A stretch of 64,000 nt of DNA, from contig NZ_JADEXU010000020.1 in assembly GCF_015206895.1 (NCBI RefSeq), positions 1 to 64,000 of the forward strand, read 5' to 3'. Every line of letters begins with the position of its first letter. Position 1 is the stretch's first letter. The translations under genes and the position numbers were made by a program. The notes under the pieces were generated by a model. That model worked only from the letters and a program-made list of their open reading frames with translations, was not told the origin of the DNA and made no database searches. Origin of the DNA: Nostoc sp. LEGE 12450. Lineage in GTDB: Bacteria > Cyanobacteriota > Cyanobacteriia > Cyanobacteriales > Nostocaceae. Below, piece by piece: positions 8,654-18,779 of this stretch.

Positions 8654-9783
8654 GGTATTTGGAAAACCTCTCTCTTAAATTTTCCCCTTTCCCGCGTCGG
8701 GGAGGGGACTAGGTTTTTTGCTGCCATCAAGCATAAAGTAAAAGCACCCACAGTACCAGGATGGTATATGAGCGCTAATAAATTAAAACATTATTGAGGA
8801 TAATCTATCTGCTATGACAGACCGAAGTAACTATAAGAATAGCAGGCGGTGGGTAAATAAACTGCAAGGGTAGTTACAAATGTTTTGTTAAAAATATTAC
8901 TTACTGTAAGGTATTGCTTTTTTACAAAAATGTGATATATTACGCTCTTAGTTGAAAAATTTTCTGTATGCGATCGCTACAAAGCTTCTCTTGGATGAAA
9001 CTGGTTAACAACCGTAAGAGAACTTATTTGCACCGTTTTCCTCTCGATCTTACCTGCACCCCAATCGATCTGCGATCACAGTCTCTTAATTTTTTTGAAT
9101 AAATTATCCTTTGGTAGGTATTGAGCCGAAATCCTGCTACTGCTGGCGAAAGTATTACAACTAAAAGCTGCAACGGCAGATTGAAGGTTTGAGCTTACAT
9201 AATACTTTTAAATACAAATATGTATTACATTCGCTAACAATATCAAATCCTTGGCTCAATATTTATATTCTTTATCACAAAATCAGACTTAAGTAAGTTG
9301 GCGTTAAAAAAAACCAAGTATCTTACGAAACATAAATATGCTTAAAACCCTTACTAATGACCAATGACAAAGGACAAATGACAGCCTTAGCCAGTTAGCT
9401 TTAATTTCACCGGCCTACTTATTTAATTATTATTTTGTCAATATAGCAATCCGATTTTAGATTTGAACAGAGAAAATTTGGAAGGCTTATGAATCAGGCA
9501 TCCTACGGAGCTTACTGTTCAAAAACCATTTATTATTTACTATAGTAATTATAAAAACTATCAATATGATAAATTGTTAATTCTTTCCAAAAATAGTATT
9601 TACTAGAATTTAATACTTGCGATATAAACTGATGTTTTGGTAAGTTAATTCAGAAAGAATCCTGATATCAAAAATTTAAAGTTCACAAGACTTTCTTGCT
9701 AAATCTACTTTAAATTTACTTATCAATACATTTTAAAATCGCAATCAATTTTTTCACTATTTTATTAGGTGTTGGGAGTTATG
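8654..9783. other. 1.1-kb intergenic region without a gene
   Basis: No convincing ORF or structured RNA was found. It starts with a pyrimidine/purine palindrome-like stretch after uppS (CCCCTTTCCCGCGTCGGGGAG, 8684-8704). There is a short ATGACCAATGACAAAGGACA heptamer-type run near 9357-9380. The remainder is AT-rich and forms the long leader of the porin gene, where an iron-responsive promoter would be expected; no Fur box could be assigned with confidence. Confidence 0.5.
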
Positions 9784-11703
9784 ATGGCAAAATATCTACT
9801 AGCTTCTGCTAGTGGGATGGGCTTTTTGTGTTTAATTGCTGGGTTATCACCTGTGCAAGCCCTTCCTAGTTTAGAAATTGCAGATCAAAACGTAGCTGTT
9901 AATCAAAACGATGGTAGCTATGAGAATAATTATTCTCATCAAAGCAATTTAGCAAAAAAAATCTCCAGAAAATTGCTGATAGCTAATGAAACTCAAAAAA
10001 ATTTACCCTCAATCAATCAACAGCAAAAAAATCAAGATTTAGAAGTAGATTCTGCTGTTAACTTGTGGCAGCCAATCACACCACAACCTGTAAGTTCATC
10101 TCCAACCTCATACAAACTTGCACAAGTAACATCCGTATCACAATTGTCTGATGTACAGCCGACTGATTGGGCTTTTCAGGCACTTCAATCTTTAGTTGAG
10201 CGCTATGGTTGTATCGCAGGTTATCCGAATCAAACCTATCGCGGTAATCGAGCGATGACTCGCTATGAATTTGCTGCTGGCTTAAATGCTTGTCTAGACC
10301 GAATTAACGAACTGATTGCGACTGCAACTGGTGATTTGGTCAAGAAAGAAGATTTAGCCGCGTTGCAGAAACTACAAGAACAATTTGCGGCGGAATTGTC
10401 AACATTGCGTGGTCGAGTAGATGCTGTAGAAGCTCGCACAGCAGAACTAGAAGCAAATCAGTTTTCTACTACAACCAAACTCAATGGAGAGGTAATTATT
10501 GCTGGTGTTGGTGCTAGCGGTGGCGCTCCTAATAACAGCGACTCAAACATCATCTTAGTCAATAGAGTGCGGTTAAATCTCACCACTAGCTTTACTGGTA
10601 AAGATTCATTAATTACTGGATTACAAGCCTATAACTTTTTGGGTGGAGCCACTGGAGAGGGTAGCTTACAACAAAGTTTAGGATTAGCTTCGCCGCTTTT
10701 AAGTTCTAGTAGCGCTCGTACCAGTTTTGAACCGCAATTTCCGGGGTTAAATGTCAATACTTTGTCGAGTGTTGGCGCAAACAGCGTTCAGCTTTACAAA
10801 TTGCTGTATATCTTTCCCGTCGCTAATAAATTAACCTTGTTTGCGGGAACTGCTGCGGAAACATCCGATGCTTTCCCAGCAATTACGCCTTTTTATGGTG
10901 AAGGACAAGAATCAATATCTCGTTTCGCCGGCTTAAATCCTGTGCTACGGGTTTCTGGTGGGACTTCGGGTACTGGTTTAGCATCGGCGGCGGGATTTAT
11001 TTTTAACATTTCGCCAAATTTGGATTTAAGAGCTTTATACGGCAGCGTAAATGCCAATTTACCCGAAAAATCTGCTGCTGAGGCATTACCAGGAGTTTCT
11101 ACTACACCTTTGGGAGCAGGTTTATTTAGTGGTAGTGGTATTATTGCCACACAGTTAACCTTCAAGCCTAGTCCTGACCTAGATATTGGTCTAAACTATG
11201 CCAATAGTTATCATGAAATCAATATTTTAGGTACAGGATTAATTAGTGGTGATATTGGTGCTTTAGCTGGTGTTGAGGCTGGGACACCAGTCAAACTCAA
11301 CTCTGTTGGAGGTACGGTAACATGGCGATTGTCTCCCAAGATAGCTTTATCGGGTTACGGTGCAGCAATATTTGTTGATGCTGCTTCAAATAGCGTCAAT
11401 GCTTCCACCACTTTTACAAGTTGGATGGCGGGAGTTCACTTCAGAGATTTATTCAAGTCAGGAAACACTGCTGGGATTCTTTTTGGTCAGCCGCTTTTCC
11501 GTAGTGATACTGGTGGTTCTGCTCAACTTACCCCCACAGGCGAGAATCGGGCAACTCCTTACCATTTAGAAGCCTATTATCGCCTTCAAGTTAGCGATAA
11601 TATCAGCATTACCCCTGGTGCGTTTGTTCTCTTTAACCCAGAAGGTAACAGCAACAATGAGACTACGACTGTAGGCGTACTTCGGACTACTTTTACCTTT
11701 TAA
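9784..11703 (+). CDS. Iron-uptake-type porin (SLH domain + OprB-like barrel)
   Basis: About 639 residues from ATG 9784, chosen because GGGAG lies at 9774-9778, five bases upstream; ATG 9781 and GTG 9769 are alternatives. A signal peptide (MAKYLLASASGMGFLCLIAG) is followed by a low-complexity linker. An SLH domain comes next (SVSQLSDVQPTDWAFQALQSL, GYPNQTYRGNRAMTRYEFAA), then a coiled coil (KEDLAALQKLQEQFAAELST), and an OprB-type beta barrel ending in the aromatic TTFTF signal. This architecture is the cyanobacterial outer-membrane porin family, several members of which conduct inorganic iron. The SLH part anchors to peptidoglycan-linked polymer. Confidence 0.9.
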   Translation: MAKYLLASASGMGFLCLIAGLSPVQALPSLEIADQNVAVNQNDGSYENNYSHQSNLAKKISRKLLIANETQKNLPSINQQQKNQDLEVDSAVNLWQPITPQPVSSSPTSYKLAQVTSVSQLSDVQPTDWAFQALQSLVERYGCIAGYPNQTYRGNRAMTRYEFAAGLNACLDRINELIATATGDLVKKEDLAALQKLQEQFAAELSTLRGRVDAVEARTAELEANQFSTTTKLNGEVIIAGVGASGGAPNNSDSNIILVNRVRLNLTTSFTGKDSLITGLQAYNFLGGATGEGSLQQSLGLASPLLSSSSARTSFEPQFPGLNVNTLSSVGANSVQLYKLLYIFPVANKLTLFAGTAAETSDAFPAITPFYGEGQESISRFAGLNPVLRVSGGTSGTGLASAAGFIFNISPNLDLRALYGSVNANLPEKSAAEALPGVSTTPLGAGLFSGSGIIATQLTFKPSPDLDIGLNYANSYHEINILGTGLISGDIGALAGVEAGTPVKLNSVGGTVTWRLSPKIALSGYGAAIFVDAASNSVNASTTFTSWMAGVHFRDLFKSGNTAGILFGQPLFRSDTGGSAQLTPTGENRATPYHLEAYYRLQVSDNISITPGAFVLFNPEGNSNNETTTVGVLRTTFTF

Positions 11704-11761
11704 CAATAGCTCCAAAGAGCGATCGCACCATAACTAGCAAGCAAATATCCTCCTAAAAGTA

Positions 11762-11781
11762 ACACTCCTGAAAAGGAGTGT
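11762..11781 (+). terminator. Hairpin downstream of porin gene
   Basis: ACACTCCT-GAAA-AGGAGTGT is a perfect 8-bp stem with a GNRA tetraloop, 58 nt after the porin stop. No T-run follows, so it may be a 3'-end stabiliser rather than an intrinsic terminator. From here to 12260 the DNA is AT-rich and I see no gene in it. Confidence 0.5.
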
Positions 11782-12260
11782 CGAGGATAAAATAATCACT
11801 AATAAATTAAGTAGAAATTTGGTGGACGATTATCGAATAATAATATTGTCTTTTTGCCCAGAATCTTTTATGGAAAACTGTTGAAATGCTTAGGTTCGCT
11901 ACGCTAAGAATAAAGTGCGTAGCCCATTATATATATCGCCTCACACATAACCTAATTGCTTCTTTTACCTGAGTTACCAGTTTGATTTGAAAGTTGGTGC
12001 TTTTGTATAACCTGCTCAATCTGGCAAGTCACCGCATTTATTCTGTATTTAACCTTATCAAAATCAATATTTACCCAAATATAGGCTTTGTCAGATTTTT
12101 CCTGTTTATTATTCATATACTGCTTTTTTTGTCAAGATATTTTGTTATATCTATACAATATAGCTATCTCCATTTCTAAACTACTTTCTCTAGACATATA
12201 AGTAAATATGCTTAATATTTACTTAAGATTTTCTCTGCTAGAAGTTCAACTACTATTTAC

Positions 12261-12288
12261 TAAAAGAGACGCGATATTTCGCGCCTCT
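12261..12288 (-). terminator. Hairpin terminator of the thioredoxin gene
   Basis: On the minus strand AGAGGCGCGA-AATA-TCGCGTCTCT followed by TTTTA, a 10-bp stem with one wobble, 32 nt past the thioredoxin stop. The same GAGACGCGA/TCGCGTCTC core recurs as a palindrome elsewhere in the window (20716, 26500). Confidence 0.7.
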
Positions 12289-12319
12289 AAGAAGCAAAAC
12301 CCAAATTCTAAGTATTAGC

Positions 12320-12637
12320 TTAAATCTTTGTTTGTAGATATTGCACCAACTGCGGTGCTTGCATCACTCCCTCTATCCTATCCACAGGTTGACCTTGCTT
12401 AAACAATACTAAGGTTGGGAGAGAGGCAATTTTGTACTCAGTAGCCAAATCTGTGTATTTCTCTGTATCAATTTTGACAATCCGTAGGCGATCCTTAAGT
12501 TGGAGATTGACTTGCTCTAAAATTGGCACCATCATTTGGCATGGGCCACACCAGTCAGCGTAAAAATCTACTAATACAGGTACATCAGAAGCAGACAGCA
12601 TCTCTTCAAAGCTGTTAAATTGTTTTTTAGTTGCCAT
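12320..12637 (-). CDS. Thioredoxin
   Basis: 105 residues from ATG 12637 (MATKKQFNSFEEML); a start 7 codons upstream is possible but adds an atypical MKIGVCH leader. The active site WCGPC is at residues 29-33, followed by the cis-Pro loop SLPTLVLFKQG. It is a soluble dithiol-disulfide oxidoreductase reducing target disulfides. The length is that of a single-domain thioredoxin; the type within the cyanobacterial set (m, x, y) was not resolved. It is monocistronic, with its own hairpin terminator. Confidence 0.93.
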   Translation of the reverse strand: MATKKQFNSFEEMLSASDVPVLVDFYADWCGPCQMMVPILEQVNLQLKDRLRIVKIDTEKYTDLATEYKIASLPTLVLFKQGQPVDRIEGVMQAPQLVQYLQTKI

Positions 12638-12853
12638 GTGACACACGCCGATTTTCAATTGTTTGTTTCAATAGTAATTCTTAGTAAATAAAATCGGTAC
12701 AAGTTTATGGGTTTTGTTGGGAAAATATTAGATTACTCAATATAGATTGATTTACCCGCAAAAATCTTAAATAATTATAATAAAATCAATATATAGTGTG
12801 TTTTTATGTATATAGATTAGATATGTATTTCAACCTATCTTAGCTGCCTAAAT

Positions 12854-12958
12854 AAGGTAAGTTGGCACAATAAAATCATACCATGTAAAGAAAAATGAAC
12901 TAGATTAAAACCCTTATAACTATTGCCTGTTGTCTATTGCCTATTGCCTTATCCCAAA
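12854..12958 (+). repeat. Type I miniature element (heptamer-containing), one end
   Basis: Reads AGGTAAGTTGGCACAATAAAATC, then ATGAACTAGATTAAAACCC, then CTATTGCC heptamers and TTATCCCAA. It is the same family as 15555-15667, 18780-19063 and 59026-59147; here the right inverted terminus is missing. It lies 160 nt upstream of fabG. Confidence 0.65.
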
Positions 12959-13118
12959 GCTAAATACAAGGGATAGCTTATCTATAAAATATATAATTTG
13001 CAGGATGACAGCAAGATTGTCTCCCTAAAGAGTGAGATTTTATCCAGACAATATTCAGATGTTCCCTAAATCACCATAAGATAATTAGCGCGGTATTTCT
13101 AAGATTGAGGAACATTAA

Positions 13119-13865
<747 letters not shown>

Positions 13866-13902
13866 ATAGTTCTGAGTTAAGAGTCATTGCAAGGAGACAG
13901 GA

Positions 13903-14017
13903 CAATACTTTTCGGTTAAACCCAATAATCTCTCTTTTGGTCTGGGGAAAGGTTAAAGGGGAAAGGGAAAGGGTTTGAATTTCCCTTTCCCCTTTCCCCC
14001 TTAACCGAAAAGTATTG
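13903..14017. repeat. 115-bp palindromic repeat with 17-bp perfect terminal inverted repeats
   Basis: CAATACTTTTCGGTTAA at 13903-13919 is repeated as its exact reverse complement at 14001-14017. Inside, purine-rich GGGGAAAGGGAAAGGG faces pyrimidine-rich TCCCTTTCCCCTTTCCCCC, so almost the whole element can fold into one long hairpin. No coding capacity. It is a MITE-like or extragenic palindromic element between fabG and chrA. The rest of the 13866-14264 gap holds nothing else recognisable. Confidence 0.8.
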
Positions 14018-14264
14018 GGAGGCAGGAGACAGAGGGTAGTTTTCCTCCTGCCTTCATCTGAAGATACATATTTACGTTGACAGACAACATAATTCTTCTG
14101 TAGAGTGAGTGCGTAATACCGTTTCACTTTCAGGTTGATAGAAATAGACCGCAGGGGACAGAATTAGAGACAAATCTATTTGTATCAAGCATTTCATGAA
14201 ATGGTATCAGCCCTAATCTTTTAAGATTAGTCTAAAACTGAATGAAAAATATTCCCTAGCAAAA

Positions 14265-15485
14265 ATGACTAACTCAACACCAAGTCGTTTGGGTGAACTC
14301 GCCAAACTGTTTTTTAAACTTGGCGTTATCGGCTTTGGGGGCCCGGTTGCCCATATTGCCATGATTGAAGATGAAGTGGTTAAGCGTCGTCAGTGGTTGA
14401 CAAGGGAGCATTTTCTGGATTTGCTGGGCGCAACTAACCTAATTCCTGGGCCAAATTCCACAGAAATGGCTATCCATATAGGATACATATATGCAGGTTG
14501 GCTGGGGCTGATTGTCTCAGGTGTCTGTTTTGTCTTACCTGCGGTTCTAATTACTGGGGGGTTTGCTTGGGTTTATGTTGCCTATGGCACTTTACCTCAA
14601 GTAGCTCCGCTCCTTTATGGCATTAAACCGGCTGTTTTAGCAATCATTATTAATGCCCTCTGGGGCTTGGCAAAAAAGGCTGTGAAAACTCGCCAATTGT
14701 TAGTGATTGCTTTGGCTGTGGCATTAACGACATTATTATTCAAACTAAATGAAGTAATTGCCCTGTTAGTTGGAGGATTGCTGGGTATGGTTTGGTTACA
14801 TTCTGGCGATAAAAACGACAAACCAGGAGATAAAGCCAACTTTCTAATTGCTACTCTCACTACAGGCGCGACTTTAAAGGCATCAACAGTTGTTGCTGCA
14901 TCGGTAGCTACCGCATCTACTGTAACCAACGTTTCTTTATGGCAGTTGGGTTGGTTTTTTCTGAAAGTCGGTAGTGTCTTGTTTGGTGGTGGCTACCTTT
15001 TGGTGGCTTTTCTCCAAGGAGGATTAGTTCAAGAATATGGCTGGCTGACACAACAGCAATTACTAGATGCGATCGCAATCGGTCAATTTACTCCTGGGCC
15101 AGTACTTTCCACTGCTACGTTTATTGGTTATATCATTGCCGACATCCCTGGCGCAATTATTGCCACAATCGGAATTTTTCTACCTTCTTTTGTTTTCGTT
15201 GCTGCCCTGAATCCCTTAATTCCCCGCTTACGGGCTTCTTCTTGGAGTAGAGCATTTTTGGATGCTGTGAATGTTAGTGCTGTAGCGCTAATGGTTGTTA
15301 CCACCCTGCAACTGGGTGCAGCCACCTTAACATTACCACAAGCCCCATTTGTAGATTTTCTCGGTTTAGCGATCGCGATCGTCTCAGCCATTTTAGCTAT
15401 TCGCTTCCGCATTAATGCTGCATGGCTAGTCTTTGGTAGCGCTTTTATTGGATGGGGCGCTACACTATTGGGCTACACTCGTTGA
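14265..15485 (+). CDS. chrA: Chromate transporter family protein (ChrA)
   Basis: 406 residues, hydrophobic throughout, made of two homologous halves typical of long-chain CHR proteins. The first half has FKLGVIGFGGPVAHIAMIED and LIPGPNSTEMAIHIGY; the second repeats them as LKVGSVLFGGGYLLVAFLQ and FTPGPVLSTATFIGY. The halves are joined by a polar linker around residues 180-220. ChrA proteins export chromate from the cytoplasm; some homologues carry other oxyanions, so the substrate is inferred. There are no chrB-like regulators nearby. It appears to be monocistronic. Confidence 0.9.
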   Translation: MTNSTPSRLGELAKLFFKLGVIGFGGPVAHIAMIEDEVVKRRQWLTREHFLDLLGATNLIPGPNSTEMAIHIGYIYAGWLGLIVSGVCFVLPAVLITGGFAWVYVAYGTLPQVAPLLYGIKPAVLAIIINALWGLAKKAVKTRQLLVIALAVALTTLLFKLNEVIALLVGGLLGMVWLHSGDKNDKPGDKANFLIATLTTGATLKASTVVAASVATASTVTNVSLWQLGWFFLKVGSVLFGGGYLLVAFLQGGLVQEYGWLTQQQLLDAIAIGQFTPGPVLSTATFIGYIIADIPGAIIATIGIFLPSFVFVAALNPLIPRLRASSWSRAFLDAVNVSAVALMVVTTLQLGAATLTLPQAPFVDFLGLAIAIVSAILAIRFRINAAWLVFGSAFIGWGATLLGYTR

Positions 15486-15554
15486 AATTGCATATTTTCT
15501 CAAAACAGAATTTTGGAGTCATGCGATTTCTGGGTGAGGCTGCGCCAAATTTTC

Positions 15555-15667
15555 TAGGCAATAGGCAATAGGCAATAGGCAATAGGCAATAGGCAATAGG
15601 TATAAGGGTTTTAGCCTAATTTATTTTTGTTTACATAGTTTGATTTTATTGTGTCAACTTACTTACG
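15555..15667 (-). repeat. Type I miniature element with six GGCAATA heptamers
   Basis: A tandem run of TAGGCAA heptamers (15555-15600) followed by TATAAGGGTTTTAGCC, then ATAGTTTGATTTTATTGTGT and the terminus CAACTTACTTAC. It is in the opposite orientation to the copy at 12854. It preserves an uninterrupted version (…CAAACTATGTAAA… read on the minus strand) of the site that carries an insertion at 18809. Confidence 0.75.
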
Positions 15668-15792
15668 TTCCTCATATAGTTTGGCGCATCTTCATACAGA
15701 ATTGGGATCATGAGCTTCGCCAGAGCTTCTTAAATAAGCCAAAAATATAGATATGCTAAATCTTGCTTTCAAACTATTTTCATGTGATAATC

Positions 15793-15840
15793 ACCATTAA
15801 CTCCGGTAATATAGTAAAGTTACCGGAGTTTATGATGGTT
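15793..15840. promoter_or_regulatory. Long inverted repeat between chrA and the GST gene
   Basis: AACTCCGGTAA (15799-15809) and TTACCGGAGTT (15820-15830) form a perfect 11-bp stem with a 10-nt loop, and ACCATT/GATGGT extend it outward. No T-run follows, so it could be an operator for a dimeric regulator or an RNA hairpin. No adjacent regulator gene points to a ligand. Confidence 0.45.
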
Positions 15841-15927
15841 GAGCAGTTAAGTTTTTATCTGTTTAAAGGCTATAAGCATGGTAATAGACATACCAGTTTC
15901 TAGCTTGAGGGCTGCTATTCAGAAAAA

Positions 15928-15953
15928 GTTTGCTACTACACAAAGTAGCAAAC
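15928..15953 (+). other. Second hairpin in the GST leader
   Basis: GTTTGCTACT-ACACAA-AGTAGCAAAC, a perfect 10-bp stem with a 6-nt loop, 110 nt upstream of the GST start. It could be part of a 5' leader RNA structure. No riboswitch class was recognised. Confidence 0.4.
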
Positions 15954-16064
15954 ATCATATTTGTGCATATTTTAGTTTAAGGTTCTAAATATTTAAAAAC
16001 AAATTATTGGTGCCAATTTTTATCTATATTTCCATTACCTAATCTAAATTTGTCAAGGTGAAAT

Positions 16065-17282
16065 ATGTCAATTCAAGACACCGTATCTAATTGGGAAGAA
16101 CTATTAGAAATTGCCCAAAAAAATACTCCTGCTCGACGGGTGCGTAGACCAGGGCAATCCCCTTCCACCGCTCCCATTCCTAGCAGCCTTCATAAACTAC
16201 CACCAGATACAGAACCGCCAGTATTGCTCTACCGCGATACTAACTCTTGGTGTCCATTTTGCGAACGGGTTTGGTTTGCTCTTGAAGAAAAAGAAATTCC
16301 CTTTACAACGGAGTTTATTGACTTAACTAACAAGCCTAAATGGTATACGGATTTAGTTCCTACAACCCTTGTTCCGGCTGCCAGAATTGAAGGAAAGTTA
16401 GTCTATGAATCTAAAGATATTCTGTTAGCATTAGAAGAACGATTTGGTTCAACTTTGCTTCCTGAAGACCCAGAGGAAAACGCAGTTGCTAGGCAGTGGC
16501 TTGAAGAAGCTGAAACCAATGGTGTGAGAGATATCGCTTATAAATTCCTCCGACAAGCCCCGGAAGATCCTAATGAATTAGCAAGCTTACAGACAGCTTT
16601 TGAAGCTAAATTAGACGAACTTGAGCAACTTCTAGGAAAGTATTCTGGCCCTTACTTTTTATCTACATTTAGCGTGGTAGATATTACCTATAGCCCCCAT
16701 TTAGATCGCTTGGCGGCTAACTTACCTGTTTATCGGGGATATCACCTCAAGGGAAATCCTCGGTATCCTCGCATCAACGCTTGGTTTGAAGCACTCAAAC
16801 AGCGTCCTGCTTATCACCGCGTCAAATCGGATGATACCACCAACAATTTACTTCTACGTCGCCGATGGGGTGTGATACCAATCAGCAATCCTTTGCCCCC
16901 AGATCCAGCAATTAGCCAGGAAATCCAATTTAGGGCAGAGGCGGCTGAGAGATTGGCTGATAACCGAGAAGTTGCTTTAGGAGACATCCTGAAAAACTCC
17001 GGGGTGCAAGCATTGGCGGTTAATGGCGACACAACAGCCGTTAAAGAAGCGGTTGATTTCCACCTCAGATTGCTGGCTGACTATCTAATTACTGGCAACG
17101 GTGCAGCATTACCGTGGGGGCGCGTGGGCGGCAAAGACAACGCCGATCCGACTGTGGCTGCGGTTGGAGCCATCACACTTGCCTATGTGAGAAATCGCAT
17201 CTGTGCGCCACGGGATATGAGCGCTGGTGCAGCAGCTGCATTCCGGGCAGCAGCAGATAAGGTGTTGGCATCTCTTTATTAG
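16065..17282 (+). CDS. Glutathione S-transferase family protein with CPFC active site
   Basis: 405 residues. After a basic, Pro-rich N-terminal extension (residues 1-50) comes a thioredoxin-fold domain with NSWCPFCERVWFALEE, the VPAARIEGKLVYESKDI cis-Pro region and a C-terminal helical GST domain up to about 265. The CPFC motif resembles glutaredoxins and Cys-type (omega/xi) GSTs, so thiol transfer or glutathionyl reduction is more likely than classical conjugation. Residues ~290-405 (rich in Ala, with WGRVGGKDNADPTVAAVGAI) form an extra C-terminal segment not found in standard GSTs. The ATG follows AAGGTG at 16055-16060. Confidence 0.82.
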   Translation: MSIQDTVSNWEELLEIAQKNTPARRVRRPGQSPSTAPIPSSLHKLPPDTEPPVLLYRDTNSWCPFCERVWFALEEKEIPFTTEFIDLTNKPKWYTDLVPTTLVPAARIEGKLVYESKDILLALEERFGSTLLPEDPEENAVARQWLEEAETNGVRDIAYKFLRQAPEDPNELASLQTAFEAKLDELEQLLGKYSGPYFLSTFSVVDITYSPHLDRLAANLPVYRGYHLKGNPRYPRINAWFEALKQRPAYHRVKSDDTTNNLLLRRRWGVIPISNPLPPDPAISQEIQFRAEAAERLADNREVALGDILKNSGVQALAVNGDTTAVKEAVDFHLRLLADYLITGNGAALPWGRVGGKDNADPTVAAVGAITLAYVRNRICAPRDMSAGAAAAFRAAADKVLASLY

Positions 17283-17516
17283 CGATCGCTACCGACAGGT
17301 TAAGAGTCCTTTTGCCGGTATCAAAAGTTTTATATCCCAATACAGTTCAGTTAAGCATTTCTTTCTTCTCTCTGCGTTCTCTGCGCCTTGGCGGTTCGTT
17401 AAAAAAAATACTTTTCAAACAACCTTTTAGGAGAAAGATTTAGAGAGAGGTTTTTCTGATGCCGTGAAAAGTCAGTTCCCAAACATCTTGCAAAAATAAT
17501 TTTTGTAAGATGTCTA

Positions 17517-18779
17517 TTACTTTAAAGGTAGGAAAATTTCTAAAGTTGTCCCTTTTCCTACTACACTTCTGAGACTAATCTGTCCGCCGTGAGATTGAAT
17601 TATTTGTTGAGCAATCGCTAACCCTAAACCGAATCCTCCGGTTTTGCGAGAGCGTTTCTTATCTACCCGATAAAATCTCTCAAATATATATGGCAAATCA
17701 TCTTTGGGAATCCCAACTCCATTATCTATAACTTGAATTACAGCAGAATGAGACTGAGTAAATAAGTGCAACTGCACTTCTCCTCCAGCAGGAGTATATT
17801 TACAAGCATTATTAACTAAATTTACAACTGCTTGATAAAGCAAGTTAGCATCACCAAGCACAGTTACACTGTTATTAGGCAATTTAGAAATTAAACTAAT
17901 ATGTTGTGCATCTTGGTGTGTGACATAATCATTTTTTATCTGCAAAAGTAAACTGTTGAGGTCAATTTCTTTTAGCGATTCGGTGGGTAATTGACCTTGA
18001 GAACGTGCTAGAAACAATAGATTAGTCACCAGAATACTCATTGACTGTCCGATATCAAAAATCTTTTGAAAGCGTTGACGCTGCACCTCAAGGTCGGTAG
18101 ATTTAGACAGAAAGCCAAACTGAGCATTGCTAATAATTGCTGTCAAAGGCGATCGCAATTCATGGGAAGCATCAGCTGTAAACCGTTGCAGGTGATCGTA
18201 GCTGTGACGAATTGGTTGCATCGCTAGTCCTCCCAACCACCAACCAGTCAGGGCAATTGCACCCAAGGTAATCGGCACTGAAATCGCCAAAACTAGCCGA
18301 AATTCAGCTAAAGCACTTTCAATAGATGTGATTGGCATCGCTGCTTGCATATAACCAATTAATAAACCATCCTGGTAAACAGGCAACGTTACCTGACGCA
18401 GCCATGCTTTATCATCGGTTTTGATAGTATCAAATCCACCTAATACCGAAAGGCGATCGTTCGGAATGGTACCAAAAAATTGCACTAGTTGCTTTTGGTT
18501 GTCATACCAACTTGCATACACTAGTTGACTATCTACCAATGGTTCTACCATGCTTCCCAATAACGGCACATGTTCCAAGTCTATTTGTCGGCGACCATTG
18601 TATAGTTCTGACTTAACATTCGCCGCCATCACACTAGTTTTTTTATACAGTAATATATCCAATTCCTCTAACTCATCTATGACTTCCACATAGTAAACTA
18701 CCGCCGCAAACCCAATTAAAATACTACCCATTGTTAGGGTGAACCAACTTGCAAGATTATGACGGCTACGATTAAACAT
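17517..18779 (-). CDS. rppB: RppB-like sensor histidine kinase
   Basis: 420 residues: an N-terminal membrane helix (ASWFTLTMGSILIGFAAVVYY), a ~130-residue extracytoplasmic sensor, a second helix (LAISVPITLGAIALTGWWL), HisKA with FTADASHELRSPLTA (phospho-His), and a HATPase with VVNLVNNACKYTP, DNGVGIPKDDLPYIFERFYR and GGFGLGLAI. It partners the RppA-like regulator encoded just upstream on the same strand. In Synechocystis the homologous pair is linked to redox and nickel responses; the signal here is not known. Its start codon directly abuts a nested repeat (18780-19063), so no Shine-Dalgarno site is visible. Confidence 0.85.
   Translation of the reverse strand: MFNRSRHNLASWFTLTMGSILIGFAAVVYYVEVIDELEELDILLYKKTSVMAANVKSELYNGRRQIDLEHVPLLGSMVEPLVDSQLVYASWYDNQKQLVQFFGTIPNDRLSVLGGFDTIKTDDKAWLRQVTLPVYQDGLLIGYMQAAMPITSIESALAEFRLVLAISVPITLGAIALTGWWLGGLAMQPIRHSYDHLQRFTADASHELRSPLTAIISNAQFGFLSKSTDLEVQRQRFQKIFDIGQSMSILVTNLLFLARSQGQLPTESLKEIDLNSLLLQIKNDYVTHQDAQHISLISKLPNNSVTVLGDANLLYQAVVNLVNNACKYTPAGGEVQLHLFTQSHSAVIQVIDNGVGIPKDDLPYIFERFYRVDKKRSRKTGGFGLGLAIAQQIIQSHGGQISLRSVVGKGTTLEIFLPLK

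Noticed and set aside
11994-12179. 61-residue hydrophobic ORF downstream of the porin
   Set aside because: AT-rich, composition of random Leu/Ile/Phe/Tyr codons, no Shine-Dalgarno site and no recognisable domain.
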